Below, in pieces: positions 1-12,731 of a DNA stretch of 64,000 bases. Location of the stretch: assembly GCF_018326005.1 (NCBI RefSeq), contig NZ_AP021903.1, positions 1-64,000 of the forward strand, given 5' to 3'. Source of the stretch: Pseudomonas sp. Seg1 (GTDB lineage: Bacteria; Pseudomonadota; Gammaproteobacteria; Pseudomonadales; Pseudomonadaceae). Numbering within the stretch: the stretch's first letter is position 1; the number at the start of each line of letters is the position of its first letter. A program made the position numbers and the translations under genes. The notes under the pieces were generated by a model that saw only the letters and a program-made list of their open reading frames with translations, did no database searches and had not been told where the DNA came from.

Positions 1-39
1 CGAGTTTCGCCCCCAGTTGTCCAGTGCCCTCAGAGGCGG

Positions 40-48
40 TTATCCACA
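40..48 (+). promoter_or_regulatory. DnaA box (perfect 9-mer)
   Basis: The consensus 9-mer TTATCCACA lies upstream of dnaA. A near-consensus copy, TTATTCACA, follows at 53-61. In Pseudomonas, functional oriC lies in the rpmH-dnaA interval, so this is probably the dnaA-proximal edge of oriC. The rest would be left of the window, and this is inference. Confidence 0.8.
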
Positions 49-124
49 GAGCTTATTCACACACCGTTGGTCGCCTTTTTCCCGGTTAACGCATTGATAA
101 ATCATGGTGACCGCACAACCTGCA

Positions 125-155
125 TGTGGATAAGTGGGCGGCTCGCCGCTACAAT
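125..155 (+). promoter_or_regulatory. Putative dnaA promoter with overlapping DnaA box
   Basis: TACAAT at 150-155 is a good -10 hexamer. Seventeen bases upstream is TGGATA at 127-132, a 4/6 match to the -35 consensus. That -35 lies inside a perfect reverse-orientation DnaA box, TGTGGATAA (125-133), which fits DnaA autorepression. The dnaA start is 45 bp downstream. The elements are visible; the function is inferred. Confidence 0.6.
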
Positions 156-200
156 GGCCGCTTGTTTTTGCCTCACCGGCTTTCAACTTAGGGGATATCC

Positions 201-1724
201 GTGTCAGTGGAACTTTGGCAGCAGTGCGTGGAGCTTTTGCGCGAGGAGCTGCCTGCCCAACAATTCAACACCTGGATCCGTCCACTACAGGTCGAAGCCG
301 AAGGCGACGAGTTGCGCGTCTACGCACCGAACCGTTTTGTGCTGGACTGGGTCAACGAAAAGTACCTGGGCCGTGTCCTTGAACTGCTGGATGAGCACGG
401 CAACGGCATGGCGCCGGCGCTTTCCTTATTAATAGGCAGCAAACGCAGTTCGGCTCCGCGTGCTGCACCGAACGCGCCGCTGGCTGCTGCGCAGGTTTCC
501 CAGGCCCAGGCAAATGCCGCGCCTGTGAGTACGCCATCCGTTCAGTCGCCAGCACCGGCGGCCAAGCGCTCGACGCAGAAAAGCCCCGAAATCAGCGATG
601 AACCGTCTCGCGACAGTTTCGACCCGATGTCCGGTGCCGCTTCGCAACAGGCACCGGTTCGCGCCGAACAGCGCACTGTTCAGGTTGAAGGCGCGCTCAA
701 GCACACCAGTTACCTGAACCGCACCTTTACCTTTGAAAACTTCGTCGAAGGTAAATCCAACCAGCTCGCCCGCGCGGCGGCCTGGCAAGTGGCGGATAAC
801 CCCAAGCACGGCTACAACCCCCTCTTCCTTTATGGCGGCGTCGGCCTGGGTAAAACCCACTTGATGCACGCGGTGGGTAACCATCTATTAAAGAAGAACC
901 CGAATGCCAAGGTCGTGTACCTGCATTCCGAGCGTTTCGTGGCCGACATGGTCAAGGCGCTGCAACTGAACGCGATCAATGAGTTCAAGCGTTTCTACCG
1001 TTCGGTGGACGCATTGCTCATCGACGATATTCAGTTCTTCGCCCGCAAGGAGCGTTCGCAGGAGGAGTTTTTCCACACCTTCAACGCCCTGCTTGAAGGT
1101 GGTCAGCAGGTCATTCTCACCAGTGACCGCTACCCGAAAGAAATTGAAGGCCTGGAAGAACGCCTCAAATCGCGTTTTGGCTGGGGTCTGACGGTTGCCG
1201 TCGAACCGCCGGAACTGGAAACCCGTGTCGCGATTCTGATGAAGAAGGCCGATCAGGCCAAAGTCGAGTTGCCACACGACGCCGCGTTCTTCATTGCCCA
1301 GCGAATTCGCTCCAACGTCCGTGAGCTGGAAGGTGCGCTGAAACGCGTGATCGCCCACTCGCACTTCATGGGTCGCGACATCACCATCGAGTTGATTCGC
1401 GAATCCCTGAAAGACTTGTTGGCATTGCAGGACAAACTGGTCTCTGTGGATAACATTCAGCGAACCGTCGCCGAGTACTACAAGATCAAGATCTCGGACC
1501 TGTTGTCCAAGCGCCGTTCGCGCTCGGTGGCGCGTCCGCGTCAAGTGGCCATGGCATTGTCCAAGGAACTGACCAACCACAGCCTGCCGGAAATCGGCGA
1601 TGTGTTTGGCGGTCGCGACCACACGACGGTTTTGCACGCCTGCCGCAAGATCAACGAACTTAAGGAATCCGACGCGGACATCCGCGAGGACTACAAGAAC
1701 CTGCTGCGTACACTGACCACTTGA
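201..1724 (+). CDS. dnaA: Chromosomal replication initiator protein DnaA
   Basis: DnaA is the AAA+ initiator that binds DnaA boxes and melts oriC. The 507-residue product is full length for Pseudomonas. It has domain I (about 1-80, beginning [17 protein letters not shown]) and a low-complexity Ala/Pro/Gln linker (about 85-170). The AAA+ module has Walker [10 protein letters not shown] and Walker [10 protein letters not shown], and the C-terminal DNA-binding domain carries the [11 protein letters not shown] signature. The start is GTG at 201, after GGGGAT. A further DnaA 9-mer lies inside the gene (1445-1453). It leads a dnaA-dnaN-recF-gyrB series with short gaps. Confidence 0.98.
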   Translation: MSVELWQQCVELLREELPAQQFNTWIRPLQVEAEGDELRVYAPNRFVLDWVNEKYLGRVLELLDEHGNGMAPALSLLIGSKRSSAPRAAPNAPLAAAQVSQAQANAAPVSTPSVQSPAPAAKRSTQKSPEISDEPSRDSFDPMSGAASQQAPVRAEQRTVQVEGALKHTSYLNRTFTFENFVEGKSNQLARAAAWQVADNPKHGYNPLFLYGGVGLGKTHLMHAVGNHLLKKNPNAKVVYLHSERFVADMVKALQLNAINEFKRFYRSVDALLIDDIQFFARKERSQEEFFHTFNALLEGGQQVILTSDRYPKEIEGLEERLKSRFGWGLTVAVEPPELETRVAILMKKADQAKVELPHDAAFFIAQRIRSNVRELEGALKRVIAHSHFMGRDITIELIRESLKDLLALQDKLVSVDNIQRTVAEYYKIKISDLLSKRRSRSVARPRQVAMALSKELTNHSLPEIGDVFGGRDHTTVLHACRKINELKESDADIREDYKNLLRTLTT

Positions 1725-1763
1725 TGAACACCAGCGCAGCTTATTAAGGCAAGGGACTAGACC

Positions 1764-2867
1764 ATGCATTTCACCATTCAACGCGAAGCCCTGTTGAAAC
1801 CCCTGCAACTGGTCGCAGGCGTCGTCGAGCGCCGACAGACCTTGCCGGTACTCTCCAACGTGCTGTTGGTTGTCGAAGGCCAGCAATTATCGCTGACCGG
1901 TACCGACCTGGAAGTCGAGCTGGTCGGTCGTGTGCAACTCGAAGAGCCGGCTGAAACAGGCTCCATCACCGTGCCTGCGCGCAAGCTGATGGACATCTGC
2001 AAAAGCCTGCCCAACGATGCGCTGATCGATATCAAGGTCGACGAGCAGAAGCTGGTCGTGAAGGCCGGTCGTAGCCGTTTCACCCTGTCCACTCTGCCGG
2101 CCAACGACTTCCCGACTGTCGAAGAAGGTCCGGGTTCGCTGACTTGCAGCCTGGAACAAAGCAAACTGCGTCGCCTGATCGAACGCACCAGCTTCGCCAT
2201 GGCCCAGCAGGACGTGCGTTATTACCTCAACGGTATGCTGCTGGAAGTTTCCGAAGGCATTATCCGCGCTGTGGCTACCGACGGGCACCGTCTGGCCATG
2301 TGCTCGATGAAAGCCGATATCGGTCAGCCGGATCGTCACCAGGTCATTGTGCCGCGCAAAGGTATTCTCGAACTGGCGCGTCTGCTCACCGAGCCAGACG
2401 GTAACGTCAGCATCGTTCTGGGCCAGCACCACATCCGCGCCACCACCGGCGAATTCACCTTCACCTCGAAACTTGTCGACGGCAAGTTCCCGGATTACGA
2501 GCGCGTTCTGCCGAAGGGTGGCGACAAGCTGGTGTTGGGCGATCGTCAGGCACTGCGTGAAGCTTTCAGCCGTACCGCGATTCTGTCCAACGAGAAGTAC
2601 CGTGGTATTCGTCTGCAACTGGCGAGCGGTCAGTTGAAGATCCAGGCCAATAACCCGGAGCAGGAAGAAGCGGAAGAGGAAGTGGGCGTTGAATACAACG
2701 GCGGCTCCCTGGAAATCGGCTTCAACGTGAGCTACTTGCTCGACGTGCTGGGCGTGATGACCACCGAGCAGGTTCGCCTGATTCTGTCCGACTCCAACAG
2801 CAGTGCGCTGGTGCAAGAGTCCGACAATGACGACTCGGCTTACGTTGTCATGCCGATGCGTCTGTAA
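1764..2867 (+). CDS. dnaN: DNA polymerase III beta sliding clamp
   Basis: DnaN is the ring-shaped processivity clamp that tethers DNA polymerase III and is loaded by the gamma complex. The 367-residue protein begins MHFTIQREALLKPLQLVAGVVERRQTLPVLSN, typical of the first of three clamp domains. It ends with the conserved C-terminal YVVMPMRL, part of the clamp-binding pocket region. The ATG follows AAGGGACTAGACC. It lies 39 bp after dnaA and 14 bp before recF, as is conserved in gammaproteobacteria. Confidence 0.98.
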   Translation: MHFTIQREALLKPLQLVAGVVERRQTLPVLSNVLLVVEGQQLSLTGTDLEVELVGRVQLEEPAETGSITVPARKLMDICKSLPNDALIDIKVDEQKLVVKAGRSRFTLSTLPANDFPTVEEGPGSLTCSLEQSKLRRLIERTSFAMAQQDVRYYLNGMLLEVSEGIIRAVATDGHRLAMCSMKADIGQPDRHQVIVPRKGILELARLLTEPDGNVSIVLGQHHIRATTGEFTFTSKLVDGKFPDYERVLPKGGDKLVLGDRQALREAFSRTAILSNEKYRGIRLQLASGQLKIQANNPEQEEAEEEVGVEYNGGSLEIGFNVSYLLDVLGVMTTEQVRLILSDSNSSALVQESDNDDSAYVVMPMRL

Positions 2868-2881
2868 TCAGCTGACCCTGG

Positions 2882-6408
<3,527 letters not shown>

Positions 6409-6468
6409 TCCGGTACACCCGTGACGGTTCGGCCACCCCAAAGGGTTGGCCGGCCAAGCCAGAAGAAG

Positions 6469-6492
6469 GCCCGCGCAAGCGGGCTTTTTTTT
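6469..6492 (+). terminator. Rho-independent terminator after gyrB
   Basis: GCCCGC-GCAA-GCGGGC forms a 6-bp GC-rich hairpin followed directly by eight T. It lies 61 bp after the gyrB stop and closes the dnaA-gyrB block. Confidence 0.92.
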
Positions 6493-6533
6493 GCGTACGA
6501 TGCAGCCTCGATTCCAGCCTCTGATGTTGGCGC

Positions 6534-8666
6534 ATGACGAATGGACGTGTATCGATGAAGGATCTGCTTAAACGTTTGCCGGTTAATCTCTTGCCTTTGC
6601 TGATGGGCGTTCTGGCATTTTTTATCGTCGTGGGGCCAAGGGCGCTAAACCCGGAAAACATTGCCTGGCTGGGCCACAGTGATCCGGCGACGCATTACCT
6701 GGGGTGGGCGTTTTTCAGGCATTCACCCTGGTCGATTCCGCTGGGGCTCAATCCTTCCTATGGATTGGAGCTGGGCAGCGCGATCATCTTCTCGGATTCC
6801 AATCCGCTGTTTGCCTTTATCTTCAAACCGTTCGCTTCGCTGCTTCCCGAGCCGTTCCAGTACTTCGGGCTTTGGTTGCTGACGTGTTTTGTGCTGCAGA
6901 GCTGGTTTGCCTGGAAACTGATGGGGCTGGCCACAAGCAATGTGACAGTGCGTCTGTTGGGCGCGGCATTGTTTCTCTTCAACCCGGCGATGATTGCGCG
7001 CATGGGTGTCCATTTATCCCTTTCCGGACATTTCCTGATCCTCGCCGCGCTGTACCTGACGCTACGCCGTGGAAATGACAAGCGCGTTCTGGCCTGGGGA
7101 GCCCTGCTGGCTGCATCGGCTCTGGTCCATGCTTATCTGCTGGTCATGATTGCGTTGATCTGGTTCGCCGATCTTCTGTACCGAACCCTCAAAAACCAAC
7201 TGAGATCGGGCAAGGCAGTTGCCGAGTTGTTCGGCCTCTTGTTGTTGACGGGATTGTGCTGCTGGCAGGCGGGCTACTTCACGATCAAGGGAGCTGGTCT
7301 GGCCTCCGTCGGGTTTGGGCTGTTCCGGGCGAATGCGTTGACCTTCTTCAACCCTGGCGGGTGGTCGTATGTTCTGAGGGATTTCCCCGGAGTGCCCGGC
7401 GATGGAGATGGCATGGCCTTCCCGGGGCTAGGGGTGATGTTGCTCCTCGTTTGCGCGTTGCCGCTCATGTTGTCCGGCAAGAACAACGGAGTGATGGCCG
7501 CCATACACAAGCGCTGGATATTGATGCTCGCGCTGGTCGGGTTGATGATTTTTGCGCTCTCCAACAAGGTCGGGATCGCGTCATACGAATTCGACTATTG
7601 GTTGCCGGACGCCTTCATTGAAATGGCGGGTATCTTCCGCGCATCGGGTCGGATGATCTGGCCGGTCATGTACGTGGCGATTTTCGCGGTGGTTTTCTTG
7701 GTGGCCCGAGGAACCAGACCGTATGCGGCGATCGTATTGTTGGCGCTGGCGGTAGTCGCTCAAGTGGCCGATACCCGTGCAGGCTGGGCAAACACGCGCA
7801 GCCATCTGATGATGGCTTCGCCGAGCAAGGAATGGAAAACCCCGTTGGTCGATCCTTTCTGGCGTAGCGCGGCATCGCATTATCAGAACGTGCGATGGAT
7901 GAGTCCGCAAAACTTTTCCGTCCATTGGATGACACTGGCCGACTATGCAGGCAAATATCATCTGGCAACGGATGCCGTTTATCTGGGACGGGTCAGCGCG
8001 GTGGCGCAGGAAGCTGCTCAGCGTGCCGCAGAAAGGACCGTCGAGTCCGGAAAGTATGATGCCGACACCCTGTATGTACTGGACCAGCGGTCGGCGCTGC
8101 AAGCAACGGTCAAGCTGGATCGCACTGCCGATATCCTGGCCAGAATTGACGATTTTTATGTCTTGGCACCGGGTTGGAAGCGTTGTGCCGACTGTCCCGC
8201 CATCAAGGCAGTACAACCTCAAGAGCTGATCCCGACTTTCCAGCCGGGTGAAAAAATTCAGTTCACCGACAGCAGTTCGGGGGCCGCCGGTCTGGGTACA
8301 GGCTGGTGGGTTTCTGATGCCTGGGGTACCGGGTCTGTGGGTTCAGATGCGGAAATCATTCTGAGACCCGCCGGTCGTGTGACCTCGCTGTCGCTGGAAG
8401 CCAACGCCTTCCTGGCGGAATCACATCCGCGCCAGGTGGTGGATATCCGCATCAATGATGTTGCGGTGCTCTCCACCAGCCTGACCCAAGCCAGCGCGAA
8501 CAAGATCGATGTCGTGCTACCGCCGCAGGTGCAGCAGCTCGTTGCGCAGCAAGGTGTCTTGCGCATCCAGTTTCATTTTCCATTGGCGATCAGCCCACAC
8601 GAACTGGGGATGAGTGTGGATGAACGAAAGCTGGCGATCGGGTTGCTCGGGTTGACGTTTCATTGA
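6534..8666 (+). CDS. DUF6311-like polytopic membrane protein
   Basis: This is a large inner-membrane protein of unknown function (710 aa; 703 if the ATG at 6555 is used, which has a GGAC 8 nt upstream). There are roughly ten hydrophobic segments over the first 400 residues. After TM1 comes GHSDPATHYLGWAFFRHSPW, with acidic residues in the first external loop as in GT-C glycosyltransferases. A soluble C-terminal half of about 290 residues follows, with a CADCPAI cysteine pair. I recognise it as resembling the DUF6311 family of Pseudomonas. A role in moving sugars onto envelope polymers is inference from topology. It is expressed alone behind the gyrB terminator. Confidence 0.8.
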   Translation: MTNGRVSMKDLLKRLPVNLLPLLMGVLAFFIVVGPRALNPENIAWLGHSDPATHYLGWAFFRHSPWSIPLGLNPSYGLELGSAIIFSDSNPLFAFIFKPFASLLPEPFQYFGLWLLTCFVLQSWFAWKLMGLATSNVTVRLLGAALFLFNPAMIARMGVHLSLSGHFLILAALYLTLRRGNDKRVLAWGALLAASALVHAYLLVMIALIWFADLLYRTLKNQLRSGKAVAELFGLLLLTGLCCWQAGYFTIKGAGLASVGFGLFRANALTFFNPGGWSYVLRDFPGVPGDGDGMAFPGLGVMLLLVCALPLMLSGKNNGVMAAIHKRWILMLALVGLMIFALSNKVGIASYEFDYWLPDAFIEMAGIFRASGRMIWPVMYVAIFAVVFLVARGTRPYAAIVLLALAVVAQVADTRAGWANTRSHLMMASPSKEWKTPLVDPFWRSAASHYQNVRWMSPQNFSVHWMTLADYAGKYHLATDAVYLGRVSAVAQEAAQRAAERTVESGKYDADTLYVLDQRSALQATVKLDRTADILARIDDFYVLAPGWKRCADCPAIKAVQPQELIPTFQPGEKIQFTDSSSGAAGLGTGWWVSDAWGTGSVGSDAEIILRPAGRVTSLSLEANAFLAESHPRQVVDIRINDVAVLSTSLTQASANKIDVVLPPQVQQLVAQQGVLRIQFHFPLAISPHELGMSVDERKLAIGLLGLTFH

Positions 8667-8702
8667 TCAGTAAAAAGAGATAGCAGCGCCTGCATTGATC
8701 TC

Positions 8703-8739
8703 GTGCAGGAGCTGCCGGAGGCTGCGATCTTTTGATCTT
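8703..8739. repeat. REP-like repeat (family C)
   Basis: The string GCAGGAGCTGCCGGAGGC followed by TGCGATCTTTTGATC is a common intergenic Pseudomonas REP type. A second copy lies at 17331-17365. It sits between the convergent ends of the DUF6311 gene and the response regulator gene. Confidence 0.7.
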
Positions 8740-9458
8740 CATTCTTGTACAGTCGCCACACTCTCCAACCGATACCCGTACCCATAAATTGTCAGCAACT
8801 GCCATCCGCGATCGGCCGTCAGCCCCAGCTTGTTACGCAGCCGGTAGATATGCGTATCCAGTGGCCGTGACGAGGCCATCTCTTCATGGGGCCAGAAGCG
8901 CTCATACAAGTAATCCCGTGATAACGGTCGGCCAAGATTGCTGAACAGGCAGCGCGCCAGTCGATATTCACGCTCGGTCATCACGATGGGTTTGCCCTCG
9001 CGGGTGACCGTCAGTTCGGCGTCGTCGAATGTCAGGTCATTGAAGCTCAGCACCTCGGTCGCGGCGCTGCGTGACAGATTGTGCCGACGCAATACTGCAG
9101 CGACTCGCGCTTTCAGCTCATTGGGCCGGAACGGTTTGCTCACGTAGTCGTCGGCGCCGGCATTCAGCGCCTGGACGATATCGCTTTCGCCATCGCGGCT
9201 GGTGAGCATGATCGCTGCGGGAGGCGCTTCCATGTGTTCGCGGGTCCAGCGCAGCAACGCCAGACCGGTGAGATCAGGCAATTGCCAGTCGAGGATCAGC
9301 AGGTCGAAGGTTTCCCGGCGCAGTTGTCGCAGCAGGTCTTCACCGCGCTCGAAGCTGTGCAGCGACCATGGCTGTTCGGAGGCTTCGACCATTTGCTGCA
9401 GAGTCTGCTCGACCCGGCGCAGTTCGGCGGGTTCGTCGTCCAGTATCGCAACGCGCAT
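8739..9458 (-). CDS. OmpR-family response regulator
   Basis: This is a DNA-binding response regulator of 239 aa. The receiver domain (1-120) starts MRVAILDDEPAEL with the acidic pair D7/D8. The phospho-acceptor is D57 in LLILDWQLPD, and the conserved lysine is in DYVSKPF. The C-terminal winged helix includes RPLDTHIYRLRNKLGL and ends YGYGYRLE. The frame extends 21 codons upstream, but the conserved N terminus and ATG at 9458 fit best. It is divergent from the histidine kinase at 9626, its likely partner. The regulon is unknown. Confidence 0.93.
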   Translation of the reverse strand: MRVAILDDEPAELRRVEQTLQQMVEASEQPWSLHSFERGEDLLRQLRRETFDLLILDWQLPDLTGLALLRWTREHMEAPPAAIMLTSRDGESDIVQALNAGADDYVSKPFRPNELKARVAAVLRRHNLSRSAATEVLSFNDLTFDDAELTVTREGKPIVMTEREYRLARCLFSNLGRPLSRDYLYERFWPHEEMASSRPLDTHIYRLRNKLGLTADRGWQLLTIYGYGYRLESVATVQE

Positions 9459-9625
9459 ACGCGGTGGTTCCTTGTTGCTGGGGCATCTAGCCGTAAACCT
9501 TAGTCGCTCGGGCCTAGCCATGAAAGTAAGCGGCCCGCCGTTGGTCGACGTCCGCTATGATTCTTCGGGTCATGTCTCAGACCAGTGACCCATGAAACCA
9601 TTCACATTGCCCTGCCCTTTTTCCC

Positions 9626-11158
9626 ATGAATGACCGCAGACGGCACGAAAGCCGCGAACCGAGCCAGGTGCAGCGACTGTTCCGCCAGTTGGTGCGCGAG
9701 TGGTTGTGGATAAGTCTAGTGCTGTTACCGCTGACTGCGCTGTTGTCGTACCGGGCGCAGGTCAATCTGCATGACGCGTCACCGGGGTTGGGCGCCGTGC
9801 TTTCCGTGGGTTTGGTGACGTGCGTTCTCGGGCTATTGTTATGGCGCCCGCGTCTGGCACTTTGGGTGACGCTGATCGGTATGGCTTGTGTGTTATTGAC
9901 CAGCGCAGGGTTGGCGGAGATGCGGTGGTGGTGGTCACCGACGCCAGCCGTGCTGGGCATGCTGTTCGGCTACCTGATCTGGAACTGGCGACGCCTCAGC
10001 GTGGTGCTGACCTACTTTGGCTGGGAGTTGGCACGGCTGGACAATGAACCGAAAGTCTTCCCGGAACGCCGTCGCGCGCAGTTCACGGGCGCTGATCGCC
10101 TGCAGGGACAGATCATGGCGCTTGAACAAGCGATGAGCCGCACCCGTGATACGCGGCGTTTTATCGCTGACGGTCTGGAATACCTGCCGGTCGCCACGCT
10201 GATCAGCGACCCCAAAGGGCAGATTCTGTTAGGCAATCGCAAGGCGCGAAACCTGTTTGATAACCCTCTGGTGGGCGACGATGTGCTCGATCAGTTGGCG
10301 CAACTCGGCTACCCCGAATTGTCCACTGCCGCCCGCCCGTCGTTATCCGCCCTGCCCCTGCTGGAGTTCCGCGATCACAAGGAACGCAGCCTGCGCCTGG
10401 AGCGCGCGGCGTTGTTGCCGGTGGACGGCGATACGCCCATCGGCTGGTTGCTGAGTCTGACCGACCTCAGTGCCGAGCGTGCGGCCGAAGAGCAACGCAG
10501 CGTTTTGCTGCGCTTTCTTTCCCATGATCTGCGCGCCCCCCATTCGGCCATCCTCGCGTTGCTCGATGTCCATCGCCATCAGGCTGGCGCGGATGCGCCG
10601 CTGTTCGAACAGATCGAGCGCCAGGTGCGCCGCGCGCTGTCGCTGACCGATGGCTTCGTATTGCTGGCGCGGGCGGAGTCCGAGACTTACCAGTTTCAGC
10701 CAAGCCTGTTTGCGATGCTGGTACTCGATGTGCTGGATCAGGCGTTGCCGATTGCCCAACAGAAAAGCATCGAACTGCTGCACGACATGGATGAACCTTC
10801 TCAAGAGCGCCTAGTGCTGGCTGATCAAGGACTGCTGACCCGGGCGCTGTTCAATCTGCTGGAAAACGCGATCAAGTACAGCGGACCTCACACCAAGATT
10901 CACCTGCAGGTCCGCTGCGATGGCAACGTGTTGCGCGTTGAACTGAGTGATCAGGGCAAAGGCATTGCCGCCGAAGAGCTGCCCGATCTGTTTATTCAAT
11001 ACCGGCGGTTTTCCTCAGCCCAAGGCACCGATGGCGTCGGCTTGGGCCTGTCGATGGTCAAAGCTGTGGTCGATCACCATGGCGGCCGGATCGAGTGCCG
11101 CAGCGTGGTCGATCAAGGCACAACGTTCGTGCTTGAGCTGCCGTTGATTGCCGAGTAA
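9626..11158 (+). CDS. Sensor histidine kinase, apparently lacking its CHASE2 domain
   Basis: The 510-aa kinase pairs with the divergent regulator at 8739-9458. Three hydrophobic segments (about 27-43, 55-75 and 79-120) lead into the linker WRRLSVVLTYFGWELARLDNEP and a PAS-like region (about 180-280). The HisKA box is FLSHDLRAPHSAIL with H300. HATPase motifs are LFNLLENAIKYS, DQGKGI and GVGLGLSMVKAVVDHHGG. The N terminus and TM2-TM3/linker resemble the two flanks of CHASE2-type kinases, but the roughly 300-residue periplasmic CHASE2 domain expected between them is absent. Catalytic motifs look intact. The deletion is inferred from family knowledge. Confidence 0.9.
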   Translation: MNDRRRHESREPSQVQRLFRQLVREWLWISLVLLPLTALLSYRAQVNLHDASPGLGAVLSVGLVTCVLGLLLWRPRLALWVTLIGMACVLLTSAGLAEMRWWWSPTPAVLGMLFGYLIWNWRRLSVVLTYFGWELARLDNEPKVFPERRRAQFTGADRLQGQIMALEQAMSRTRDTRRFIADGLEYLPVATLISDPKGQILLGNRKARNLFDNPLVGDDVLDQLAQLGYPELSTAARPSLSALPLLEFRDHKERSLRLERAALLPVDGDTPIGWLLSLTDLSAERAAEEQRSVLLRFLSHDLRAPHSAILALLDVHRHQAGADAPLFEQIERQVRRALSLTDGFVLLARAESETYQFQPSLFAMLVLDVLDQALPIAQQKSIELLHDMDEPSQERLVLADQGLLTRALFNLLENAIKYSGPHTKIHLQVRCDGNVLRVELSDQGKGIAAEELPDLFIQYRRFSSAQGTDGVGLGLSMVKAVVDHHGGRIECRSVVDQGTTFVLELPLIAE

Positions 11159-11166
11159 GCAGGCAC

Positions 11167-11196
11167 AAAAAACCGGCTATATCAGCCGGTTTTTTT
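11167..11196. terminator. Bidirectional rho-independent terminator
   Basis: ACCGGCTATATCAGCCGGT (11172-11190) is a perfect hairpin flanked by an A run on the left and seven T on the right. It can end the kinase transcript (+). It may also end the hdtS transcript (-), whose stop is about 130 bp away. Confidence 0.9.
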
Positions 11197-11325
11197 ACTT
11201 CCGAAAAAAACTTATGCACCTTTTACGGTGTTTTATGAGCTTGAGAAATATATAAGTAAATCAATCACTTAATTTCAATATTCAAGCCTTTTCAACAAAA
11301 CCGTACACAGGTTATCCACAAAATC
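11197..11325. other. AT-rich interval with a perfect DnaA box
   Basis: This 129-bp stretch is far more AT-rich than its surroundings, including GAAATATATAAGTAAATC. It ends in a perfect DnaA 9-mer, TTATCCACA, at 11312-11320. No ORF is supported. It could be a leftover promoter or terminator region or a DnaA-binding site. Confidence 0.5.
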
Positions 11326-12105
11326 TCAGACAGTGATCTGATCATTTGCGGCCGGTGCCTGCGGGGCTGGTGGCAGCGAACCCATTTCGCGCTGAGTCTT
11401 CTCGTTCCAGGCCTGCACCCGATCATTCAGCTCGGCAATAGCGCGAGGCCCAGTGCCTTCGGCATACATTGGTTCACCGATGACCACAGTGATCACACCG
11501 GACTTCTTGCCCCAGCCGATTTTCGGCCAGAACTTGCCGGCATTGTGTGCAATCGGCAGTACCGGAAGCGCCGCATTCACCGCCAATGCGCTGCCACTGC
11601 GGGAAAACTTGCCGACCGTGCCATAAGGAACGCGAGTGCCTTCCGGGAAGATCAGTACCCAAACGTTGTCCTTGAGCAGCTCATCACCCTTGGCCGCGAC
11701 CTGTTTCAGCGCAGCTTTCGGGTTATCGCGGTCAATGGCAATCGGCCGCAGCATGGCCATGGCCCAGCCGAAGAACGGCACATAGAGCAATTCGCGCTTG
11801 AGCACCTGGCTCAACGGCGAGAAATAAGCGGAGAGAAAAAACGTCTCCCAAGTGCTCTGGTGGTTCGACTGAATCACGCAGGGCCGGTCAGGCACGTTTT
11901 GCGCGCCTTTGATTTCGTAACGGATACCCAGAAACACCTTGGTCAACCACAAGGCGCAACGGCACCAGTACACGTTGATAAAACGATATCGCGCCTTGAA
12001 CGGCAGAAAGGGCGCGATGAAAAAGCTCAGGCTGCACCACAGCAAGGACGTGGTGCCCAGCAGCAGGTAAAAAAGGAAAATTCTGAAGGCCCGCAGTATC
12101 GACAT
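11326..12105 (-). CDS. hdtS: 1-acyl-sn-glycerol-3-phosphate acyltransferase (HdtS/PlsC family)
   Basis: This enzyme acylates lysophosphatidic acid at sn-2 to make phosphatidic acid at the inner membrane. The 259 aa include an N-terminal hydrophobic segment (about 7-35). The catalytic block is SNHQSTWETFFLS (NHX4E type), and the substrate motif is FPEGTRVPYG. In P. fluorescens F113 the homologue in this family is HdtS, which was also reported to direct acyl-homoserine lactone synthesis. Conserved neighbours are gmhB, glyS and glyQ on the same strand upstream. The first codon is ATG at 12105. Confidence 0.9.
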   Translation of the reverse strand: MSILRAFRIFLFYLLLGTTSLLWCSLSFFIAPFLPFKARYRFINVYWCRCALWLTKVFLGIRYEIKGAQNVPDRPCVIQSNHQSTWETFFLSAYFSPLSQVLKRELLYVPFFGWAMAMLRPIAIDRDNPKAALKQVAAKGDELLKDNVWVLIFPEGTRVPYGTVGKFSRSGSALAVNAALPVLPIAHNAGKFWPKIGWGKKSGVITVVIGEPMYAEGTGPRAIAELNDRVQAWNEKTQREMGSLPPAPQAPAANDQITV

Positions 12106-12187
12106 GGCGACGTTTACCGTTACGGGGCAATGCCCGACTGTTCAAGCGCACTCCCGATCAATCCTGGTCAGGAATGTCAGAAGTACT

Positions 12188-12721
12188 CTAGTTGTGGATA
12201 AGTTCTGCGGCAATCGCCGCCAGATCGTCAAAAATCAGAGTGCCAACCGGCAGGGTTTTGCCCTGAGTCTTTTCGCCTTTCCCGGTCTTTACCAAAACTG
12301 GCTGTGAATCGACGGCTTTGGCGGCCTCCAGGTCACCAAGGCTGTCGCCAACGAACCAGACATTCTCAAGCGTCACGTTGTAATGCGCCGCGATGGTTTT
12401 CAACATGCCCGGTTTCGGTTTGCGGCAATCGCAACCTTCATCCGGCCCATGCGGGCAGTAAACGATCAGCCCGACTTCACCGCCCTGCTCCGCCACCAGC
12501 TCGCGCAAGCGCGCGTGCATGGCATCGAGGGTGGCGAGGTCGTAGTAGCCGCGAGCAATGCCCGACTGGTTGGTAGCCACTGCCACCGTCCAGCCGGCCT
12601 TGCTCAACTGCGCAATCGCCTCGATCGAGCCGGGCAACGGAATCCACTCCGACACTGACTTGATGTAAGCGTCGGAGTCGTAATTGATCACTCCGTCCCG
12701 ATCGAGAATCAGCAGTTTCAA
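12188..12721 (-). CDS. gmhB: D-glycero-D-manno-heptose-1,7-bisphosphate 7-phosphatase (GmhB-like)
   Basis: A HAD-family phosphatase of the ADP-heptose pathway that supplies LPS inner core. The product is 177 aa. The nucleophile motif is LLILDRDGVIN, the second motif is VAVATNQSGIARG, and the zinc-type loop includes CPHGPDEGCDCRKPKPGM. The final motif is FVGDSLGDLEAA. The conserved N terminus KLLILDRDG begins at a TTG (12721) preceded by GAGGGA; longer readings run back into glyS. It starts 10 bp after the glyS stop in the glyQ-glyS-gmhB-hdtS operon. Confidence 0.88.
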   Translation of the reverse strand: MKLLILDRDGVINYDSDAYIKSVSEWIPLPGSIEAIAQLSKAGWTVAVATNQSGIARGYYDLATLDAMHARLRELVAEQGGEVGLIVYCPHGPDEGCDCRKPKPGMLKTIAAHYNVTLENVWFVGDSLGDLEAAKAVDSQPVLVKTGKGEKTQGKTLPVGTLIFDDLAAIAAELIHN

Positions 12722-12731
12722 CAGCAATCCC

